In this document: in pieces, positions 53,932 to 63,297 of the stretch
Position numbering within the stretch: position 1 is the stretch's first letter
Layout of the letters: each line of letters begins with the position of its first letter
Assembly (NCBI RefSeq): GCF_015352975.1
Contig: NZ_JACYIZ010000004.1
Coordinates: forward strand, 186,001-250,000
Length of the DNA: 64,000 nucleotides
Source of the DNA: Aestuariimicrobium ganziense
Lineage (GTDB): Bacteria > Actinomycetota > Actinomycetes > Propionibacteriales > Propionibacteriaceae
Reading direction: 5' to 3'
Program-made: the position numbers and the translations under genes
The notes under the pieces: generated by a model
What the model saw: only the letters and a program-made list of their open reading frames with translations
What the model was told of the DNA's origin: nothing
Database searches by the model: none

Positions 53932-56900
53932 TCAGGCGACACGCCCCGTCTTTAGCCACAGCGGGCTGGAGGCTAGATCGGCTGTTCGGGCAGGGAGATC
54001 GTCGGGCGCCTCGCCCTCCTCGGCGCGGTTGGTGATGTCATCTCGGAGGATGCGTTCGGCAGCCTGCCGGTCACCCTCCGCGGCCACGACAGCGGCCAGG
54101 TCGAGTCGAGGGGTGTCCTCGTACGGGGCCGCGAGTAGGGCTGTCTCTGTGGCGGTGCGGGCAAACTCCAGGTCGCCGGAGTGCAGCGCCGAGATAGTGA
54201 TTGTGTGGGCCACGTCGACGACAGCACAAACCATGTGCTGGTCGATGCGGACACCGTCGGCCAGCCAGGCCCAGCCGCGCCCTCGTTGTCCCGTGAACGG
54301 CTCTCCCGTGACCAGGCCCAACGCCGCCCGCAGGTCGCTGAGACCCTCGGGACCGCGTGCTTGGCCACGCGCCCGGAGCCGGCGGAACAGGTCGATGTCG
54401 GCCAGGACGCCGACCAGTTGGTAGATGCCCATGCCTCGGGCGATGCCGCCCGGAGACTTGGTCGCCTCAGGGAGGTACTGCGCACCAGTCGTGGGGTCGA
54501 CGCCGAGCCAGCTCCGCACCTTCGACAGGTGGACCCTCATCTGGGTGGCATCGGAGCCGAACGCATCGACGACCTGATCGATCGTGACGCACTGGGGGTG
54601 CAGCGCCAGGAACGCCAACAACTCGGTGTAGAAGGCCTTGCGCTTCGCGACCGCCGTAGGCTTGCCGGTGGTACCGGTGCGCGCCTGGATGGGGCCGAGG
54701 AGCCGCAGGTGCGGTCGGGTGCCGGCAGCCCAGGCCGCCAGGTCGGCGTCCAGACCCGGGTCGGCGCCCTCGACCGCTGCCCGGACCTTGTCGGGCACGT
54801 GCGGCGCGAGTTGCTGCAAGTCGTCCGTGGTGGTCGCAGCCACGTCGAGGACCTCGGCGTCCGGGGCTGGAAGCACCGTCGCCCCCGGCTAGGATTTGGG
54901 ATCAGTGTCGCGGGGCATCACCAGTGCGTCCCGGATCGCTCCGGCGGCGTCGCAGTACTCGCGCCAGCCGTCGTCGCCGTCGCTCGGCATCTGGATGTCG
55001 TCGAGCAGGTCCGCGTGGGCCAGGAGCAGCGCGCAGCCCTGGGCTTCGGCGGGGGTGAGTCCGTTGGCGATCAGCTCGAGGCCGAGGGACGGGATGAGCA
55101 CCCGCCCCTGCCCGGTCAGTCGGACGCCGAGGCCACGGACGGGCTCGGTGTCGGCGACCATGACGACAGCGGTGCCGGTCCGCCCGGGATGCTTCCCTAC
55201 GAAGGCGAGCAGCTGGTCGAGCGGAGTGCTCGACAACGCCCCGTTGACCAGGACGAGCCAGCTCTCCCACACGTCGCCGCCCAGGTCCTCGACGCGCCCG
55301 GCCGCTGCGGTCACGCCATGGTCGGCGCACTTGTCGACGGTCGTGCGGGCCGCAGCGATCGCGACGTCCAGTGCGGCCGGGTCCTCGAGACGGTGGTGGC
55401 GGATGCGGGCCGGGTCGAGCGGCACGGCCTCCGGCGCGATCCCGACGCAGTCGACCTGGACCTGGCGTGCCCACGGGTTGACTGCGATCTCGGCAGCCAC
55501 GTAGCGAGTGAAGTCGGCGGCGTAGGTGGGGTCACCGGTCAGGCTGATCGTGCCGAGCTGTTCGAGGTTGACCAGCCACGTGGCACCGTCGTCGTCCAGT
55601 CCCACGGAGACCAGCTGCGGGTAGGCGGATCGGGCGGTCGACTCCTGTTCGTGCGCGCCGGTGGCCAGCAGCCATCGACGGCCGTCGGCCGGGTCCGGGC
55701 GCCACGGATGCGCCAGCGTGATGGGCTCGACCAGTTGCACCGCCACCTCGCCCGGCAGGAGCTGGACAGCCAGGAGCGGGGGCGGGGCGAGGCGGTCCTC
55801 GCCGGAGGCGGCGAGCAGCCTGAGCGCGTGGTCGATGGCGAGCAGGGTGGGCGTCGCGGCCAGCCCCTCGGTCATCACGGTCTTCTCCACCGGAACCAAC
55901 TCCGGCGGCGGCACCTGGATCGTCCGCCCCGGACGACGGGCACGGAACTGAGCCCTCCGGCGCTGACGCAGGGCGGCCAGCAGCCCAGCAGCAAGGACGC
56001 CGCCCGCTCCGGTGAGCCCGACCAACAACCAGAGGGCCAGCGCGTCGGCGTCCCGGTCGGACGCCTCGCTCGCCGGCTTGTCGTCGCTGCTCACATCCGT
56101 GGACACGGTCGCCGAGGCGGACGGGGCGGGCGCTGCCGGGGCGCTCGACGGGGCGACGGGAACAGCGCCGGCCGTCTCGGACGTCGCAGGCGACGTCGCG
56201 GACACCGGCGTGGGCGTGGCGGTTGCGGAGGGGACTGCGCCAGCCGGCGAGGGCTCCGCGGTCTGGGGTGTCGGCTCGGCTTGTTCGGGTTCGGGGGAGG
56301 TGGGCAGGTCGGGCGTCGCTCCCGCAGCGGCCGGGATGAGTACGTGCCAGCCGGGGAGGATGAGGTCCGGGTCGGTCAAGCGACGGCCGTCCGGCTGGGT
56401 GAGCTTCCGGGAGGCCTCGAAGATCCGGGGCCAGGCGTCGGCGTCGTCGAGGTGCTCCTGGGCGATCTCGCTCAGCGTGTCTCCCTTGACCACGGTGTAG
56501 CCGGAGGGTTCGCGGTCGTTCGCTGCCGTGGCCCGCTCGCCGTCGGCCTGCGCACCCGCGGGCAAGGCGAGCACCCAGCCCGGCTTGAGGAACTGGGCCT
56601 TGCCCCGGAGGAGTTCGTGGTTGAGCTTGAGGATCTCGGGGTAGCGGTTCCCGGACCCCAGGTGGTGCTCGGCGATCGACCAGAGGGTCTCGCCACGCTT
56701 GACCGTGTGGGTGAGGGGCGGGGTGGCGTCTACCGAGAGCGCCACGGCGCTCGGCGTGGGGCCGGGCGGGCTTCGCCGGCTGGGGTGCGGCCGTTGCCGT
56801 CGGCGAGGCCACCGGGTTCGGGCTGTCCGGAACCGCGGATGCCGTCTCGATCCCCGCCGCAGGCACCGTGATGAACAGCAGCAGTGCTGCTGTCACGAGC

Positions 56901-57214
56901 CGGCGCGCCGGCAGCTGGGACCACCGGAGCCCGGGCAGCTTGGGTGCCTCCAGGCCTCGGAGGGCTGCGATTGCCTCGGTGAGGATCGTGATCGCCAGCA
57001 GACCCCAGACGATCCACGCCGCGCCCTTCAAGATCAACACGGTCAGGTGGCCGTCATCCGGCGTGGTGAGCGCCGCCCACCAGCCGTCCAGGCCGGAGGG
57101 CGTCGGCCCCCATCCGAGGGCCAGTAGCACGGCCGGCAGCCCCACGAGCAGGACCAACAGCGCGACGGAGGCGGCGAATCCGACCAGACGGGGGTGACGA
57201 AGTCCTTGGTTCAT
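53932..57214 (-). pseudogene. LysM-BTAD membrane protein gene with a frameshift and an in-frame TAG
   Basis: One gene of about 1,094 codons can be assembled. The N-terminus has three membrane helices (VGFAASVALLVLLVGLPAVL, GAAWIVWGLLAITIL, LVTAALLLFITVPAAG). One base is lost near 56760-56780. Two LysM domains follow (VKRGETLWSIAEHHLG, VVKGDTLSEIAQEHL), then a Ser/Ala/Pro linker, another span, and a large cytoplasmic region. TAG occurs in frame at 54889-54891. The same frame then gives a winged helix and a BTAD domain (VDVAHTITISALHSGDLEFA) to 53932. This architecture is known in actinobacterial Tad-bearing elements. The LysM parts suggest peptidoglycan binding and BTAD signalling. Confidence 0.75.
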
Positions 57215-57633
57215 CGGGGGGCTCCGTTCACGACACGCGACAGCAGGATGGTGGCGTCGCCGCTGACCGTCTTGGGGCCGATGCCTGCGGTTCCGAGGAA
57301 CTTCGGCTGGTAGACGATGGTGACGTGCACCGACAGGGTGGTCGGTCCGGTGATGCTGACGCTGCCGTCGACGCCGGCGGCATGGAGGTAGGCCGCTGCG
57401 GCCGTGCGGGCGGTGGCGGTGTCGATCTGCGGGGATTGGCCGCGCATGATCTGGCTGGCTTGGACCTGGTTCGCGGCCGTTCGTCCCGCCTGCTGGGCCA
57501 GGTCGTGCGCGCGCTGTTGGGCGTTGACCTGTCCGGTGAGGTCGACGGTGATGCCGATCACGAGGGTGAGGATCAGGGCGATCAGCACGCCCCAGACGGT
57601 GACCGAGCCTCGTTCATCGTGGTGGCGCATCAT
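57211..57633 (-). CDS. TadG/TadE-like pilus assembly protein
   Basis: The 140-residue product has the pattern ERGSVTVWGVLIALILTLVI: a charged N-terminus, Gly-Ser and one long hydrophobic helix, as in TadE/TadG pseudopilins, followed by AQQAGRTAANQV and an extracytoplasmic domain. ATG at 57633 (or 57630) is chosen over longer readings because the conserved helix starts there. It overlaps both flanking genes by 4 bp. Confidence 0.8.
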   Translation of the reverse strand: MMRHHDERGSVTVWGVLIALILTLVIGITVDLTGQVNAQQRAHDLAQQAGRTAANQVQASQIMRGQSPQIDTATARTAAAAYLHAAGVDGSVSITGPTTLSVHVTIVYQPKFLGTAGIGPKTVSGDATILLSRVVNGAPR

Positions 57634-58112
57634 CGCCCCCTGAACACATCGAGCGGACTGGTGACCGTCGCGCTCACCACCCGGTCCGGTAAGCCGGGCC
57701 GGGCCAGCTCTGACAACTCCACGGTGCAGCTCACGGTCGCCGCGACGCTGGCGGGCGTTCCCACCGGCCTGGGGAACCCCGAGGTGTCGAGCGTGACCGT
57801 CATGGACGCGCACGTCAGCCCTTGGTTGGCGAGGGTGGCGCGCGCCGCCGCCACTGCGGTGGTTTGCGCGGCACCCGCGGTGCGGGCGATGGACGCCGCG
57901 CGTGCGGCGTCCGCAGCTGCCTGCTGGACGCTCCCGTGGGCGATGGCCACCCGGCCGCCGGCCACGGCGAACATGAGCAGGAGCATCAGTGCCGGCACCA
58001 ACAACACCAGTTCGATCGCCGCCGAGCCGCGCTCATCGGCGGCGGTCTTCCAGCCCCGAGCCTTGGGCCTCCCGAGCCTGAAGCGTCGGGATTCGTGAAC
58101 TCGTTGCTTCAT
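57630..58112 (-). CDS. TadE family pseudopilin
   Basis: The 160-residue product has a basic leader, then ERGSAAIELVLLVPALMLLL, the TadE signature with Glu at +5, and AAADAARAASIARTAGAAQT, also typical. A beta-rich domain with two Cys follows. It is probably processed or anchored and forms part of the Flp pilus. It overlaps both neighbours by 4 bp. Confidence 0.88.
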   Translation of the reverse strand: MKQRVHESRRFRLGRPKARGWKTAADERGSAAIELVLLVPALMLLLMFAVAGGRVAIAHGSVQQAAADAARAASIARTAGAAQTTAVAAARATLANQGLTCASMTVTLDTSGFPRPVGTPASVAATVSCTVELSELARPGLPDRVVSATVTSPLDVFRGR

Positions 58113-58509
58113 CGCGTGTACCTCTCGATCGGCAGGGTGGCCGACTGGGACACGGTCACGTCCATGAACGGCACGAGCCGGACGCTGTGGCCGGTCACCG
58201 TCACGGTGGTGCTGGTAGCGGTCCTGTCGCCGGTCACACGGTCACGCCGGTCAGCGTGGTCCCTCCCACGTCGGTGGCGAAGGACCTCGCGCTCGACAAC
58301 CCGGCCTCCAGGGAGGAGTTGAGCATCGCCGACGTGCGAGCACCCGACTGGGCGGACGCCAATGCGATCGACCGGGCGTGGAACCATGTGCCGGCCTGAA
58401 CGGCCAGGAACAGAACGGTCAGCACGAGCGGGAGCGCGATCACCATCTCGACCGATGACGAGCCGCGCTCACCCCGCATCAGCCACCGGTTGGACCTGGA
58501 CCGTCGCAT
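58109..58509 (-). pseudogene. Second TadE-like gene, frameshifted near its end
   Basis: From ATG 58509 the frame reads MRGERGSSSVEMVIALPLVL, a TadE-type helix, then ASAQSGARTSAMLNSSLEAG and stops at TGA 58234-58236. One base out, TSTTVTVTGHSVRLVPFMDV continues to 58109 and overlaps the next start, as elsewhere in this operon. The length of 401 bp is not a multiple of three. Intact, it would have about 133 residues. One indel lies between about 58237 and 58260. Confidence 0.7.
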
Positions 58510-58521
58510 GGTCGTCGTCGC

Positions 58522-58731
58522 CTACCGGATCTCGTTGGCCTTGCCGACGACGTAGGCCTGAATGATCGCGGCGACGACCCCCACGATCGCGATGGCAAAG
58601 ATCGCCCAGAGGACGTTCTGGATGGTCTCCGACATGCCGTCCTCGGCAAGCATCCGCTTGCGCTGCTTGGCGAGCCACGACTCGAGGTCGCGGCGCATGA
58701 GCTGGCTCTCCACGTACAGGTTGAGCATCAT
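58522..58731 (-). CDS. Small Flp-like pilin candidate
   Basis: The 69-residue product has a charged N-terminal half (SQLMRRDLESWLAKQRKRML) and one hydrophobic helix (VLWAIFAIAIVGVVAAIIQA). Its size and position between TadE and TadC genes fit the major Flp pilin, though the usual G-x-x-x-x-E-Y cleavage site is not obvious. AGGAGAGGAAACCCC lies upstream, giving a strong ribosome site. Confidence 0.7.
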   Translation of the reverse strand: MMLNLYVESQLMRRDLESWLAKQRKRMLAEDGMSETIQNVLWAIFAIAIVGVVAAIIQAYVVGKANEIR

Positions 58732-58772
58732 GATGGGGTTTCCTCTCCTGAAGGGGTTTCTTCCTTTGGGGG

Positions 58773-59666
58773 TCAGGTGTTGCTCATCAGGGTCATCAGG
58801 GATGGCCCCAGCAGGATGGCGATGAAGACGATCGCCAGCATGGTCGCAGGGATGGTGAGCCGCTCGGAGGCGGCATTCGCACGGGCCTGCTCGTCGGTCA
58901 GGAGCGCCACGCGCAGCGCTCGGTTGTGTTCCCGGAGGGTCTGGTAGACGGGCATCGTCTGCTGCTCGGCCAGCGCCATGATGTTGGCCAGATCGTCGAG
59001 CTCGGGCAGGGCCAGTTCGTCGCCCATCGCGCGGAGGACGTCCCACGGTGGGCGGCCGTCGACGCTGGACTGGGTGAAGCCCTCCGCCAGACGGTCGAAC
59101 ACCCACTGGCCTCGGCCGACGCGCGCCGCGTTCTCCAGCGCCTGCCGGGGCCCCGACCCGGCTCGACGTTCGAGGGCCACCAGGTCGATGAAGCCGGTCA
59201 ACACGTGGTTGAACTCGAGGCGGGCCGCCTTCGCCTTGCCGTGGATATCCAGGTTGGGCAGCACGAACAGCCCGACGGCACCGACCAGCGACGCGATCAA
59301 CGGGACCGCGATCGGGAACCGCAAGCCGAACACGTTGAACAGCGTCGACAACAGCGGGGGCGCGACCAGCCCGATGGCAGCCAGGATCAGCTTCTCGCCG
59401 TAGAAACTGGCCTCCGTCCGGCGCAGCAGCGCCAGCTCCTTGACCGGCGTCATCCACACCCACCTCGGCACCCAGCGCGCGACCCACGCACCCACCCGGT
59501 CCTGGGCGTCCACGCCGCCCAGGAGGGCCGGAGCTGTCGGCACGCCGGTCAGCCGGTCCAGCGCGGGACCGAGCGCCGGGACGGTCGGAGCGAGCCACCA
59601 CACCGCGCCCAGGACGCTCGTGGCGAGCATCAGGCCTGTGAGGGCCGCGAGTTGCAGGCCGGTCAT
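58773..59666 (-). CDS. TadC-like inner-membrane platform protein
   Basis: The 297-residue product has an early helix, then a type II secretion F domain (FNHVLTGFIDLVALERRAGS, ELDDLANIMALAEQQTMPVY), and a C-terminal span (TMLAIVFIAILLGPSLMTLM). With TadB it forms the platform on which TadA acts. ATG at 59666 overlaps the tadB-like stop by 4 bp; a longer reading has no membrane logic. Confidence 0.85.
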   Translation of the reverse strand: MTGLQLAALTGLMLATSVLGAVWWLAPTVPALGPALDRLTGVPTAPALLGGVDAQDRVGAWVARWVPRWVWMTPVKELALLRRTEASFYGEKLILAAIGLVAPPLLSTLFNVFGLRFPIAVPLIASLVGAVGLFVLPNLDIHGKAKAARLEFNHVLTGFIDLVALERRAGSGPRQALENAARVGRGQWVFDRLAEGFTQSSVDGRPPWDVLRAMGDELALPELDDLANIMALAEQQTMPVYQTLREHNRALRVALLTDEQARANAASERLTIPATMLAIVFIAILLGPSLMTLMSNT

Positions 59667-60517
59667 GACGGTTCTCCGGACGCCAACAGTCTGGGCAGGG
59701 GCTTGACCCGGGCCATCCGTCGCATGACTACGAGACCTATGACGTAGAGCGCGAGTAGCACCGACAGGACGACCTGCCCCATCGGTGAGCGGTACGGCTC
59801 CAGGTACTGGCCGGTGGCGGCCATCCCGACCAGGCACACCACGGTGATCAGGGTGACGATCCTCGCGGTCTGGCGCGGCTTGCTGCGGTCGGCCTCCAGG
59901 TGGCGCCGGGCTGCGACCTCCGCGGACACCGACTCGGCGAGCCCGGACAGGATCTGGGAGAGACCGTCCGCCCGCTTGTGGGCCGCAAGGATCAAGGTGG
60001 CCGCCACCAGGTCACCGGTCGAGTCGTTGAACTGGTCGGCGAACGCCCGGAGCGCCTCGGCCGTGTTCCACCGCGACCGGATCCGGCCCACCAAGGTGGT
60101 CACCTCCGGACGGATGACGTCGGGTGCGGTGCGCAGCGTGGCCACGAGGGCGCCCTCCAGGCCGACACCGACAGTGATCACGCCGGCCAGGTTGCGCGTC
60201 CACTCCGCCAGGCCTTCGAGGCGTTCGATCGTGTGGGACTCATCCGAGACGCCCAGGACCACCGGCAGGCCGACCGCCGCGAGCGGGAAGATCACGATGG
60301 CGATCACCCAGCCGGACAGCAAGGCCACCACCACACCGGCAGCCGCCGCCAGAACACCGGCGACGAGGATACGGCGCGGGACCGAAGCAAGCCGCACCAG
60401 GAGGCGGGGCGTCGCCGGAGCGGCCGTCGGGACCGGCACGCGCCGGAGCCCCGCGACCAGCCCCATCAGGCCACCCACGCCAAGGACGCTCACTAGCGCG
60501 GGAACCAGCGGGTTCAT
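59663..60517 (-). CDS. TadB-like inner-membrane platform protein
   Basis: The 284-residue product has helices near 5-25, 50-90 and 225-275, and a GspF-like domain (LAEWTRNLAGVITVGVGLEG, SGLAESVSAEVAARRHLEAD). It pairs with the next gene. The gene overlaps the ATPase gene by 4 bp. Confidence 0.85.
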   Translation of the reverse strand: MNPLVPALVSVLGVGGLMGLVAGLRRVPVPTAAPATPRLLVRLASVPRRILVAGVLAAAAGVVVALLSGWVIAIVIFPLAAVGLPVVLGVSDESHTIERLEGLAEWTRNLAGVITVGVGLEGALVATLRTAPDVIRPEVTTLVGRIRSRWNTAEALRAFADQFNDSTGDLVAATLILAAHKRADGLSQILSGLAESVSAEVAARRHLEADRSKPRQTARIVTLITVVCLVGMAATGQYLEPYRSPMGQVVLSVLLALYVIGLVVMRRMARVKPLPRLLASGEPS

Positions 60518-62061
60518 GCGACACCGCCGTGGCGTTGCGCCTCCAGGAGGAACTCGTTCGCGGTGAACCCGTGACCCGCGAGCATGCGTAGGTGATCGGG
60601 TAGTACGAAGGCGACGGCCGGGCCGTCGGGGTCACTGCGGAATACTGTGGTCGCGGCGTAGCCGGCGGACTCCTCGCCCGGCGTGATCGCGAGCACCTCG
60701 TCGATCACGCGCCGTTTGCGGACGGAGCCGTCGCGGCCGCGGACGTACATGGACCGCAGTTGCACCACGAGGCCGAGGCAGCGAGCCAGCTTCATCACCG
60801 CCGAATCGCGGGTGAACTCGCCGGACTGCATCGCGCAGCTGACCAGTTTCTCCATCGTGTCGGACGCCGACGCGGCGTGCGTCGTCGACAGCGAGCCGGA
60901 CCCGGACTCCATGGCCATGATCATCTGCGCGACTTCGCGGCCGCGGACCTCGCCGACGATCTGGCGGTCGAGCGCGTACCGGAAGGAGGCGTGCATGCCG
61001 TCCTGCAGGGTGAACTCGTTCACCGGACGCCCGTCTGGTCCCCGCTCGCCCGAGCCGGGACGCGCTTCCCACGAGAACACGACGGGGTGTTCGTCGACCA
61101 GCTGCTCCAGACCGAGTTCCCGTTCGGTCTCGAAGGTGCCCAGCACCTCCTCCGGCCCGATCTCGGCGCACAACGCCCGCAGCAGGGTGGTCTTCCCATC
61201 GCCTTGTTGGCCGGAGACCACGATCGACAACCGAGCCTTCACCGCGGCCGCGAGGAACGACGCGAGCAGGGGGCTGAGGGTGCCGAGGCCGATCAGGTCG
61301 TCGAGGGTGATGCGCACCAGACGGTGTCGTCGGATCACCACACTCGGCCGATGCGTGACGAACGCGGACGCCGCCAGCCGAGCGCCGTCCAGGTTCAGGT
61401 GGAGGTCGGGGTTGGCGTCCGAGAACACGCGCGGCGGATCGGCCCGGGACGCCAGGTCCTGCAGCAGCTGGATCAGGTCATCGTCGGACGCCGCGACCGG
61501 CGGCCCCGGCACCTTCTCGCCGCCCACCAGATCCAGGAACACCCGGTCGTGCCCGACGACGATGATGTTCTCGACGTCCGGGCGATCGACCAACGGCTGC
61601 AGCCGGCCCAGCCCGAACATGAGGTCGAAGACGGCCTGCGCCAAGGCGTCCTGCGCGGTGGCGGAGCTGACGTAGCCGTTGACGGCGAACCGCGCCTCGG
61701 TCGCCTCCTGGACGACCTCCATGATCACGGTCCGCCCCAACTCCTGGCGCGCGATCTCGTCCGCCAAGGGGGAACGTCCGATCCGCTCGGAGAAGCGCTT
61801 GGACGCCAGCGCGCGGAGCTCCGACGCCTCGTCCCAGTCCACCTCGGGCGCCCGCCCAGAGGGTCGACCGTCGACGCCCGACCTCGCCTTGCGGCCCACG
61901 ACGTGGAGTGACGACGATGTCGGTGCGACTGCCGTCGACAGGGTGAAGCCAGAGCGGACGCGGCCCGGCCGTGCCGGATCGGTGCCGTCGCCGAAGGCGG
62001 TGAACAGCGGCACGCTGGCCAGGTCGGGCCTTTCCCAGGTGGGCTGCGGCTGCTTCGTCAT
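60514..62061 (-). CDS. TadA/CpaF secretion ATPase
   Basis: The 515-residue hexameric motor has an N-terminal variable region, then VENIIVVGHDRVFLDLVGGE, the Walker A SGQQGDGKTTLLRALCAEIG near residue 284, an Asp box EVLGTFETERELGLEQL, and a Walker B/His region ALDRQIVGEVRGREVAQMIM, SGSLSTTHAASASDTM. It energises pilus assembly or transfer. All catalytic residues are intact, unlike the ParA-like partners. The gene overlaps both neighbours by 4 bp. Confidence 0.93.
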   Translation of the reverse strand: MTKQPQPTWERPDLASVPLFTAFGDGTDPARPGRVRSGFTLSTAVAPTSSSLHVVGRKARSGVDGRPSGRAPEVDWDEASELRALASKRFSERIGRSPLADEIARQELGRTVIMEVVQEATEARFAVNGYVSSATAQDALAQAVFDLMFGLGRLQPLVDRPDVENIIVVGHDRVFLDLVGGEKVPGPPVAASDDDLIQLLQDLASRADPPRVFSDANPDLHLNLDGARLAASAFVTHRPSVVIRRHRLVRITLDDLIGLGTLSPLLASFLAAAVKARLSIVVSGQQGDGKTTLLRALCAEIGPEEVLGTFETERELGLEQLVDEHPVVFSWEARPGSGERGPDGRPVNEFTLQDGMHASFRYALDRQIVGEVRGREVAQMIMAMESGSGSLSTTHAASASDTMEKLVSCAMQSGEFTRDSAVMKLARCLGLVVQLRSMYVRGRDGSVRKRRVIDEVLAITPGEESAGYAATTVFRSDPDGPAVAFVLPDHLRMLAGHGFTANEFLLEAQRHGGVA

Positions 62062-62807
62062 CGTTCCGCCTCCGCCCTGGTGCGCGGTGCGAGGGCTCGA
62101 AGCGACTCACCCAGCGCCACCACCGAGCGAGGTAGCGCCGAACGGTCGAACCGACGTTGGGGCTCCCCGTGGGACCACCACCGCGCGGCGTCCGGATCCC
62201 ACGCGACCTCGCCGACCACGGGCACGCCCAGGGTCTTGGTGACCTCGGACGTGCTGTACCGACGTGCCGGGCCCGCGATGACCAACCGCACCTCGCCCAG
62301 CGAGCCTTCCTGAAGACCGGGCAGCCATGACCGCACCCGGGCCAGTTCGGGCAGCCCGGTCCCCGTCACGATCATGGTCACGTCCGACTCCGAGATCAGC
62401 GGCTCCGGGCTGCCGACCATGCCGAGCCGGCCGGCGTCCACGACGATGTCCACGCCCGTGTCGACCTCGAGTCCGCGGAGGGCTTCCAGGAGCGCGTCCC
62501 ACACGCCGAGGAGGGACGCGGCCTGCTGGTGCGCGCGGAGCCCCGGCAACAGACTCGCGTTCGAGTCGGCCAGGGGGAAGAGCCGTGACGGCAGTTCGTC
62601 GGCCAACTGGTGGTGCCGGTGCGCCAGCACCAGCTCGGAGAGTCCCGGCCGCGCGACCCCGGTGCAGTAGCCCGCCAGGATCGCCGAGCCGCCCGACGGG
62701 TCGGCTTCCACCAACACCACCGGGCGGGGCCACGTCAGGGCGAGACCGACCGCCAGGGTCGTCACCCCCAGCGAGCCCGAGACGGACGCGACGGTGAAGA
62801 CGGGCAT
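62058..62807 (-). CDS. TadZ/CpaE-like ATPase-fold protein with altered P-loop
   Basis: The 249-residue product opens MPVFTVASVSGSLGVTTLAV. The deviant Walker A of ParA/MinD proteins is recognisable but both lysines are missing (SGSLGVTT). VVLVEADPSGG and DIVVDAGRLG match switch regions. It lies directly before the TadA gene, the classical tadZ position, and likely directs the pilus machine to its site. ATP hydrolysis is doubtful. Confidence 0.82.
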   Translation of the reverse strand: MPVFTVASVSGSLGVTTLAVGLALTWPRPVVLVEADPSGGSAILAGYCTGVARPGLSELVLAHRHHQLADELPSRLFPLADSNASLLPGLRAHQQAASLLGVWDALLEALRGLEVDTGVDIVVDAGRLGMVGSPEPLISESDVTMIVTGTGLPELARVRSWLPGLQEGSLGEVRLVIAGPARRYSTSEVTKTLGVPVVGEVAWDPDAARWWSHGEPQRRFDRSALPRSVVALGESLRALAPRTRAEAER

Positions 62808-62811
62808 GGCG

Positions 62812-63297
62812 TCACCGTTCCCGGGAGTCGAGCACCACGGCCACCTTGCCTGTCGCAGCCCGCGCTGCCAGATCAGGAGCGGCGTCCGCACTCACCAGCA
62901 GGAGGTGACGACCCACCCGTCGCCCTTGGCCAAGGCGCTTTGGGACGGGATCTTCGTGGCTCCGACCTGCACCTGCCCCCGCTGGCGGACCGTCGTCAGC
63001 ATCACCTGCAGGCTGCTCAGCGCCTCGCCCGAGGCAAGGGTGTCGAGCTCGTTGATGCTCCTGCTCGAGTCGGCCAAGAGGCCGTCGAGGGTCTGCCACA
63101 GCAGGACGACTCGCGCCTTCGCGTCCTCGAGCTTCTGGTCTTCGGGGCTAAGAGTCGGTGTCGGCGTCCGTGGGTGACGGCGATTGCGACGGGCCCGTCG
63201 GTGTCGGGCTGGTGGTGGGCGTGGCTGTGCAGCCACCGATCAGGGCAGCGGCCATGATGGCGCCCACCGCTTTGGTGGCCAGTCCCAGGTGGGTCAT
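62812..63297 (-). pseudogene. Lipoprotein gene of the Tad operon with two opposite frameshifts
   Basis: From ATG 63297 the frame gives a signal peptide and lipobox (MAAALIGGCTA) and a Thr/Pro/Ser linker, then TAG at 63148-63150. One base out, a helical domain follows (SPEDQKLEDAKARVVLLWQT, SSRSINELDTLASGEALSSL) and stops at 62892. Back in the first frame VSADAAPDLAARAATGKVAV ends at 62812, 4 bp before the tadZ-like start. Intact length would be about 161 residues. The two indels cancel. It likely sits at the outer face of the membrane. Confidence 0.65.

Noticed and set aside
54181..56871. An 896-codon plus-strand frame opposite the LysM-BTAD gene
   Set aside because: Antisense mirror of high-GC coding DNA. 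The LysM motifs are on the minus strand.
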